From Phoronis australis (taxonomy: Eukaryota; Phoronida; Phoronidae): a stretch of 64,000 nt of DNA. The first letter of the stretch is position 1. Each line of letters starts with the position of its first letter. Positions 36,301-45,300 of the stretch are shown here, in pieces. Below the pieces are notes generated by a model, which saw only the letters and a list, made by a program, of their open reading frames with translations, was not told the origin of the DNA and did no database searches. Position numbers and translations under genes: made by a program. Location: the NCBI GenBank assembly GCA_002633005.1, contig NMRA01000155.1:179844-243843 (forward strand). Reading direction: 5' to 3'.

Positions 36301-39300
36301 ACACCTGTATCAAAGAACATTACAATACCTGTATCAGTGATCAATATGGGTTCCTGTAACGGGATGTCAGGCATTGGAATGTCAGAGCGGCCTGGTCGCT
36401 TGAGCGCTCGACGAGGTTTACGTGGTAAATTGGACTCCTTGAAGTGAGACATGATGTGCGTCTTGCGATGGCCAGACGTGCGGAACTTCTTGTCACAATG
36501 CGGACAGTCAAATGGCTTGACACCTGGTGGAGACAAGAAATAATGCGTTACTGAGGGCACAAGAAAAAATAGTCTTAACTGTAAAATTTCATACAGTCAG
36601 GTGATCATAGGAAAAACTTGGCAACCGATCAATAGACATTAGCTTTCGTTTCGCTGCATAGTCAACAAACTAAAAGGATTCATTCTTCAGCAGCACCATT
36701 GCATATAGTGAATATTGAGTCACTTATCAAATGCATCTACATGTGAATATATAAGTGGTTGTGTATGTGGCTTTGGTGTTTGGAAAGATAGATGATGACA
36801 ATTATAGTCATAGTGATGGCAATTAGAGTAAAAGCATGGGTACTTCAAAAACTAATAGCTCCAGTTACCTGTGTGTAGGCGTAGATGAACCTTAAGGCTG
36901 CCTTGGGTGGAGAACAGTTTGAAGCATACGTGACACTTATAATCCTTGATGCCTGCGTGCGTCCTCTGGTGGGCTGTCAATGTACTTTTGACGGTGAAAG
37001 CGCGGTAGCACTGGTTGCACTTGTATGGCTTCTCACACGTGTGTATGCGGATGTGACGCACCAGGTCACTGGGCTTCTTGAATTCTTTGCTGCAATAGGT
37101 ACACTGGTGCCAGCGCACCCCGTTGGCCTACAGGCAAATAACACACATAAGTCATTTTCAAGACAAAATAAAAAATGACAGAATCTTGATAATTAAACTG
37201 ATTCGAAGAGAAAATGGCAGAAAACTTGGAGAAAGTAGGTGGAAATAAGTTCAAGATCTATCACACGCAGTCATATAATTGTGACCCAAGCAACAAGAAA
37301 TGACTGTAAACTAGACGAAAATCAAGAAAGGTTAAAGCTTAAATCATGACAAAAAAACACCTATATGACAATTGGTGTCCTAAAGCAAAATACATTTACA
37401 ATTTTGCGACCACAACATCACTGGCATTCGAAAAAATTAACTATTTACAATGTGTCAAGAAATCACAGGATGCCAAAAGCATTCTGTAGGCATCAAGACA
37501 AGAGTTCAATCTACATACCTTTCTTATGAGATGTCTGCTTACTTTTCCAGTCGCTGCGTCATGAACTGCAACTGTGGACGACATCGACGTCGATGCAGCA
37601 GCAGTCTCACCAGTCTCTGTAGCAGTCTGGTCAGACGTCGGGGCCTCCCCATCTGCAGTCGACGTGGAAGGCTTGGGCACGCGGACTCCAGCGTTCATGG
37701 AGGATAGGCCGCTGTTTTCAATGGCTTGTTGCAGAATGTCCTGACTGATGTTACCCTGGGAGGCAATCTATTAATGGAAAGGGGTGGACTGATTTCAGAG
37801 AAATATGAGCTCAAGTAATGTGTTTGTCTTCACTGTTTTTACAGAGCATCCATGTTTCCAGCTTCAAGATATGCTGTAAAAATAACATGCTACAACACGG
37901 CACTTTTCAAATAAACAGAGTTACATAGAACTATACCGTATAAAAGCTAGAAACGATTTTGACAAGATTTTGCAAGACTGGCAGCTGATTCGAAGCATTC
38001 TATCTTCACATCATAACTCGACTGTGCAGGTACCTGCTGTATGTGCTGCTGAGTCGCCTCGGGGTCACCCGCCGATTGTTCAGACAACTCCAACAGTTGC
38101 TGAATCACGTCATTCACTGTCTTGCTCGCCTCTGTAGTTCGCCTCACTTCCACCTGAGTGGGCAACTCCTACAGATGAAGCAAGGTAATTAACATATAAT
38201 GAAAAAAGTTCACCGATGTAGAAACTCATAGGTCAACTTAAAAAGAGTTCAAACACAGGCATATGTGGTAACCTTCTTTACAGTTGTGGTTTGAGAAGTT
38301 TCTCATAATGAACAGAATAACAAAACAAGGTATTGTGCAAGATGAAACTCATTTTTGATCCCATATGTATAGATTACCCATCAGCGTTTTCCACAACAGA
38401 AAACTCAAACTCGACAGGAATTACAAAATTCATGTATGTGTTCAAAAGTCCATGTCCCCAAACTGGACAATTTGTGTGCACTGCACAACTATAAAGTTGA
38501 AATCTCCTATTTGCTTAAGAAACGATTAATCACTCAAAACTTCAAACTCACTGCATAGGTTTTAAACTCGACGCAAGAAAGCTAGACTCGTCATGGCAAA
38601 ACTCAAAGTAACCTGAAGCAGTGATAAGTCAAAACAAGTTGTGTAGAACACTGCTCACATAACAAAAGTATACATGAATAAAAATAGCACATTAACCAGA
38701 AGTTGTTCTATGATAACTCTCCAATACCATTCATTACTACAAGGTAGAATTTTGACAAAATAACATTTGACTTACTACCAAACTGCATGCTAAGTTGGAG
38801 AAGAGTTAAAAGCAGCATAATTCTGCAGTAAGCACTTACCTCTTGAAAACAAGAGTGAGCTCGACTTATGTGAGCATTCAAACTACCCAGCTTCTTGAAA
38901 ACACAACAGCACTCCTCGCACACAAACGTGGCTCCCTCTCGGTTACTGTGGACACGCTGTATCAGAAAACGTAATATGGTATTAACTGAAACAGTGTTTG
39001 CCAAGGCTGTCTATTCAACCATCGGTGCAAAAAAACAAGACCTTCCAATATCAAATGCTGCATGTTTCAATTATCGCTTTAAAGTTTTTGGCCAGATGAT
39101 TATCCTAGACAGCTTTGTAATCCCGTGTCATACACTAAAGTCTCTGAGAGAAAACACGAGATATAAGCATGGACAACATCATTATAAGCATCAATGTGCA
39201 GTATTTCCGTGCACAAAATAACTTTCTAAGACGGAGGATTTTAAAAATAAATGTAATTTCACAAATCAGCATTTAAACAAACAAGACAAAGGGATGGGAC

Positions 39301-42300
39301 CAAGGTGAAACACAGTGCTATATTATGATTTGAGAAGTCACTTAGCAAACCTACTCAGGCCAATGCAACAGCTCACTTGACAACCGCGTAGATTCATGCC
39401 ACCTGACACGAACAGACTGCAGATTATACCATTTGAGCCTATGGCAAACATTGATCAAAACGGCATTTGTGTAGACCTGTCCTCAGCCTAGTTTGTTATT
39501 CATGTCAACAACTTGTCTAATATTAGCATACTGAGGTGACGATAAAAGCGGATAGTTGGTGGGATGTGCTTTTGATCCTATTACAAATTGCGCAAACTTA
39601 AACACTCGGACAATTCCCAATATATAACAATTTATAAGCATACCAAATAAGAGACCTCTAGCAATGGGCCATCAACTCAACAAAACACAGCTAAATGTCT
39701 CAGCATACAAAACAGTAAGTAAGTAGCACTCTCAAATAGTTACAAACCATGATATGAGAGCGAAGATTTCCTTTCTGAGCAAATGTCATAGGGCAGAACT
39801 CGCACATGTGTGGCTTTTCACCGGTGTGTCGATGCATGTGCATCTGTAGTGCCCCCTTCTGGTTGAATGCCTTGTCGCATGATTCACACTTAAATGGCCG
39901 TTCACCTGAAAATCGCAAAAAGTTGAATTACCTTTCATCATTTGTGACATTTAAAATGGAAACTGTAGCTCGATGACGTTTGCCATGCCCTTCGAGAAGT
40001 GGTGGTCACGAAAACCCATAATTGACGACCACGCCACCTGGTGACTAAGGACAAACCTTATTAAAAAATGTAGCATACACGGATATAACATGTGTGCAAC
40101 GTTTCTCTACATTGACAGGAGATTACTGAAGTAGTGCACTGAGAAAAAGTCAACAGGGGCCAAACATTAATAGAAAAGCATTTGCAACAATCAGAGGTAA
40201 GGTTTTGCAAAGAACATGAGGGGTATGAACTCTTTGTGGCTTCCCACCTGTGCAACTGTATACAACTGAAATTCAACATTCACAACTGTACCCCTTCCGT
40301 AATACCCCCTTAGAAACATTGCCAACTTAAACAAGTGTATGAAGTACAAGTACTCACCAGTGTGGATGCGCACATGACGACGCAGCTGACTGGGCTTCTG
40401 AAAACACTTGCCACAATGCTTGCACTTGTGATGGAAGCTGGATCGGTCAATGTTACTCTTGTGACGCCTGTGCGCCAGAGACGCCCTGCAGAGTGCCAAA
40501 CAAATGAACAGTGAACAGGAATGAAGACGTACATGTCCGTTAAGCATGGAATTATAGAATGTGCTGACCAAACTACAAAACGTTTGCAAATATGTGTGCA
40601 CTTTAAAAATTTTAATTGTTATTTAAAATAACTATCAACACTGAGGTCAAATTTCAACTTGAATTTGAGTGTATAAAAATGAGACTACACGCAAAGAAGA
40701 CTCAAAACTGGTACGAAGAATTTATTGGGATACGTATGTGGCCAGGCTCAGTTTTACTGCAACATTTTCATGAGAAACAGTTCAGACAAGTATAGAAATA
40801 AGGCGAGTTGATACTGGTAATAACAATTTTCTTACCAAAATCATAAAGTCAAAGGTATCGTTCACAACAGTGACAACTCAGTGAACACAGAATGGCATGA
40901 CCATCCAACAAATGCTAAAGTCTAAGAAGTAACTTTAATTCATAACTTTCAAAGGACCTCCCTTTTCCTTCCCGCCTCACTGATTATTGTGGCCAGTTGC
41001 ATGAAACATTCCCAATAGGGACTCCACTGTGCTTCCTAAACCTTCAGCGCACTTGTACGTATTAAGTGCCAGGACAGACTACCCTTTCTTCTGCTATTTT
41101 ATCTTCAAAGTTTAGTGAGTGAATTTTCAGCTTTGATACATAGCGAGGAGCAAACTCAATGTTGGAATTCTTACTAATATTATCTGAAAATAAATTGGGG
41201 CCTTTTCACATTACACCCCTACTTTAAGGACTAGCAGTTTATTCATGTTTACTGAAATGCTGACTCAGTTTCCAGTTATGTAATTAGTTAGAATCCCTAT
41301 TTGAGAATGTTTCAAGCACACGGTCACTCATGCCCACTTACTTGAACTTGTAGTGAACTCGCATGTGGTCCCTCAATAAGGTGAGTTTGGGGAACTCTAG
41401 CAAGCACTGCTTACACACATATGTCCTGGTCCCCTCCTGCTCCTCACGATGTTCCTGCATGTGCTTGTCCAGTTGACGCTGTCAATTACAAACAGATGAG
41501 ATAACCATAATGCTCTCTGCAGTGATACACCCGTGACTGCGGCAACGGATTTACACATCCAGCGGTAGCAATACGGTAGATATACAGTACACGCCAAACG
41601 TATTCAGATCCAAAATTTGCCATATCATGACAGCTGGGTGGATGCTGAACTTGTCATCAGTGCGTAACCAACCCTCATGACTGAGAATGAAGGGAAATTA
41701 ACAGGACAGTTAGTCAGGTGGCTAACAAATTCCGTAATTAGAAGTTTGCAGTCATAGTAGTTGTATTCAGTCATTTTTGCTGTCAACAGAATAAACCCTA
41801 ATAACGAGGGAGCATTGTTTTGTCTGGTTATTTTGTCTTGCTGTAGAAATGGGTTTACACCAGTGCTGGGTCCAACTTGAATCAATCACATTACAACAAA
41901 TCTTCTTGGTACTTCTCCTAAACAGTCAATAACACTGAGAAAATTGAGTACTTTAATGCACATTTTGCTTTTAAAATTCAAATTTCAAAACTTGTTTTCA
42001 TTGCAGAGACACGAGGGTACCTTAACCCGCGTAAAGAAACTTGTATGCTGGGCTCATTCTTTGACAACTGAAGTAGACAGACCTTCAGCTTCTTACTGTG
42101 TCAGCCAATCTACAGTTTGTGCCCAACCTAACACTGACTCTGAGTTTCTTTTGTTTGGCGAAACTGGGAATTCACTCCTTATAGTTGAAAGTGTGAAGCT
42201 TAATGAGTAGGTGCTCCAGCTCTGAGTTGATTTGTTTTCATCTTATTAATACTTGCATCGTATTTAACAAATATGGTGGCTGACCTTGCTGAAACATAGT

Positions 42301-45300
42301 AGGTTATTATCAAGATAGGAGTATTGTTCAGCTAAAACACATCCTAGCTGATTATAAAGATAGGAGTATTGTTCAGCTGAAACACATCCTAGCTGATTAT
42401 AAAGATAGGAGTATTGTTCAGCTGAAACACATCCTAGCTGTAACTGACAGTGCTGTTCACCTACCTGAAGACTGAACTCATCACCACACTCTGTACACAT
42501 AACACTCTCCTCCACCTCGTGCAGCATGACATGAGCCTTCAGGCTGGCCACACGCGAGAATTTCTTGCCACATTCGGGACATGTCGGGTCTTCGACTGCG
42601 TGTGTTGCCTGATGTAGTATCAGATTGTGCTCCACGTTGAAAGTGGCTGGGCACTGGTCACACGCGAAAGGTTTATCATCTTCGTGGGCCTTCCGGTGGC
42701 GCTGCAGTTGGGGCCAACGTGGAAACACCTTAGAGCATATGTCGCACGAGAACGGTGCCTGTGGAGTATATGAACAACACTATACACAAGGAGTATATGA
42801 GGTGATAATGAACAACAGTGTACACAAGGAGTATATGAGGTGATATTGAACAACACTACACAAGGAGTATATGAGGTGATGTTGAACAACACTGTACACA
42901 AGGACAGGGCTCAACACTAACGGGTGCCCGATTGCCCGTGTACATGTAGATTTTGCGTCGGGCAAGTGGAATTTGAAAAGTACTTGCCCGATCGGCAAGT
43001 TAAAAAGCTGGCCTATGCGTTGTATATCACCCCCGATGAGCCCCTGCTTGCGCGCACCCGAACTCCCAAATGGTATCTGGTAGAATTTTAGGGGNNNNNN
43101 NNNNNNNNNNNNNNNNNNNNNNNNNNNNNNNNNNNNNNNNNNNNNNNNNNNNNNNNNNNNNNNNNNAGGGCCCCCCCCCCCCTAAATCCGCCACTGGCAA
43201 CTCATGTATATAGCATGCACGAAACAAGAGGAGGCTCAGCACAGGCAGCCCTACGGTAACACATTACCTATGGTACACTGTACACAAGGAGTATATGAGG
43301 TGATATTGAACAACACAGTACACAAGGAGTATATGAGGTGATATTAAACAACACTGTACACAAGGAGTATATGAGGTGATATTGAATAACACTGTACACA
43401 AGGAGTATATGAGGTGATATTGAATAACACTGTACACAAGGAGTATATAAGGTGATATTGAATAACACTGTCATACACAAGGAGTATATGAGGTGATATT
43501 GAATAACACTGTACACAAGGAGCATATGAGGTGAAATTGAATAACACTGTACACAAGGAGTATATGAGGTGATATTGAATAACACTGTACACAAGGAGTA
43601 TATGAGGTGATATTGAATAACACAGTACACAACAAGTGTCTAAACTAAAATGCACAAAACGGCGTCGTTTTTGACACAGAATTAAAATCGTCTTTGCTTT
43701 TTCCCAGTTTCATCAATCCAAATATGGCACTCAAATGGGAACATTTCATAAAACATGGTATGAAATTCTTTGTTTACCGCAAAATAAAGTTAGGAGCTAA
43801 TCTCTCAGGCACTTAATATTTAGTTGTGTACCACCAAAAATTAAAAAGGAAAACTTACGTCTCATGCAAAATCATGATTTCTTATGGAAACAAAATGACC
43901 TTTAAGTCTCATAAACCTTAAGGTAAAGATGGCAGTGCTTTCACTTCATACAACTAAATTATTCCAATGAGGAAAAATCCTTCTCCCTCAGTAACTGACT
44001 AAAGAAGCCAAGACTAAATGTCTTTGTGCTGGTGACAGACAACATTATGGACTAGAGTCATATGAATGATTTTTTTCATGCAACACAATAACTACACTTG
44101 GTTATCTTCAAAGGTTAGGCCAAGTCAGATCATGTCTGATTGATTTGAGATGAGGACAACTGGCTTACAAACCATTCAGATATCTTAGCTGCTTGACCTG
44201 GTGGAGTTAATTAAGTGCAGCCACTGCAATCCCCACAATGCCTGGGATTAAGAAGAATCAACAGTTCCTGCATTGCTTCAGGCCTAGCTCATGTAACCCA
44301 CTTGTCATGATGTCAGTTAAAAATTTCAGGTGATATACTGTGAACTAATATCAATTCAAGGAAAGGACACAAACATGATGGCTTTGCTTTGAAAGAGCAA
44401 TTACACCTGTGAAGAAGGGAGTTTTTTTGACATGTTTCACAGAAACTTTTAAAATGAATATCTTATTACAGGCTAAAAAGGCATTTAGCTACCACTTGGA
44501 ACAGCGACGTTGAATAACAGATGTGCATGAAGTGAAGCATTTACCATAAAAACTCTCCAGCTTGGCAGTCTTTAAGATTTGGGAATAGAAATTCAAACAC
44601 AGATTGAATTTTCATGATAATATAGACTAGGACGCAGTCGATTTTGGTGTTCGTCATATGTCTCAAATTTTAGACACTGTGTTTTATATCAACGAAGCTC
44701 TGATCTTGAACAAAATAATTTTTACCGTAGGTTACTGTCTAATGCGAGCTAAGATAGAGCTGTACTTCAGCAGTCTAAATCAACAACAAATAACTTAGTA
44801 CCTTGCCAATAGGTGGTCCAATGTCAGGTGATTTGGCAGCATGTTCAACGGTTTGCTGGGGGTCTATATTTTCTTGCTGTAATTGTGGCGTTGGCAGAGA
44901 TGTGACCAAGATATATTCTGCAAAACCAATAAATAACACATTAAGTTTTGATCATACAACTGCAACATTACATAATGGTTATGAATACAGTTTTCAAAGT
45001 TTTGACAAAACTTGTGTAATGTCATTGCCATCATCTCAACTCTTTATTGTATGTACCAAAGACTAAAATACAACTTTGATAACAATAATTGGGGAAAAAT
45101 AAAAAACCTGCCAATAGAGATGACAGCTGCATGAAGCGTAACAAATGAGAATGTACATATCAAAACTAATTGATGCCTACTAGAGAACACTGACTCCATG
45201 TGTACTCTGCATTGGACCCAGCACACTGTTAAAACAACAGTTTGACAAAAAGTCTGTGGCATCCAAGACGCAACATAAATCATTTAAATTAGTGATAGAA

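Noticed and set aside
43268-43655. Minus-strand ORFs with repeated [13 protein letters not shown]
   Set aside because: They come from the 38-bp minisatellite.
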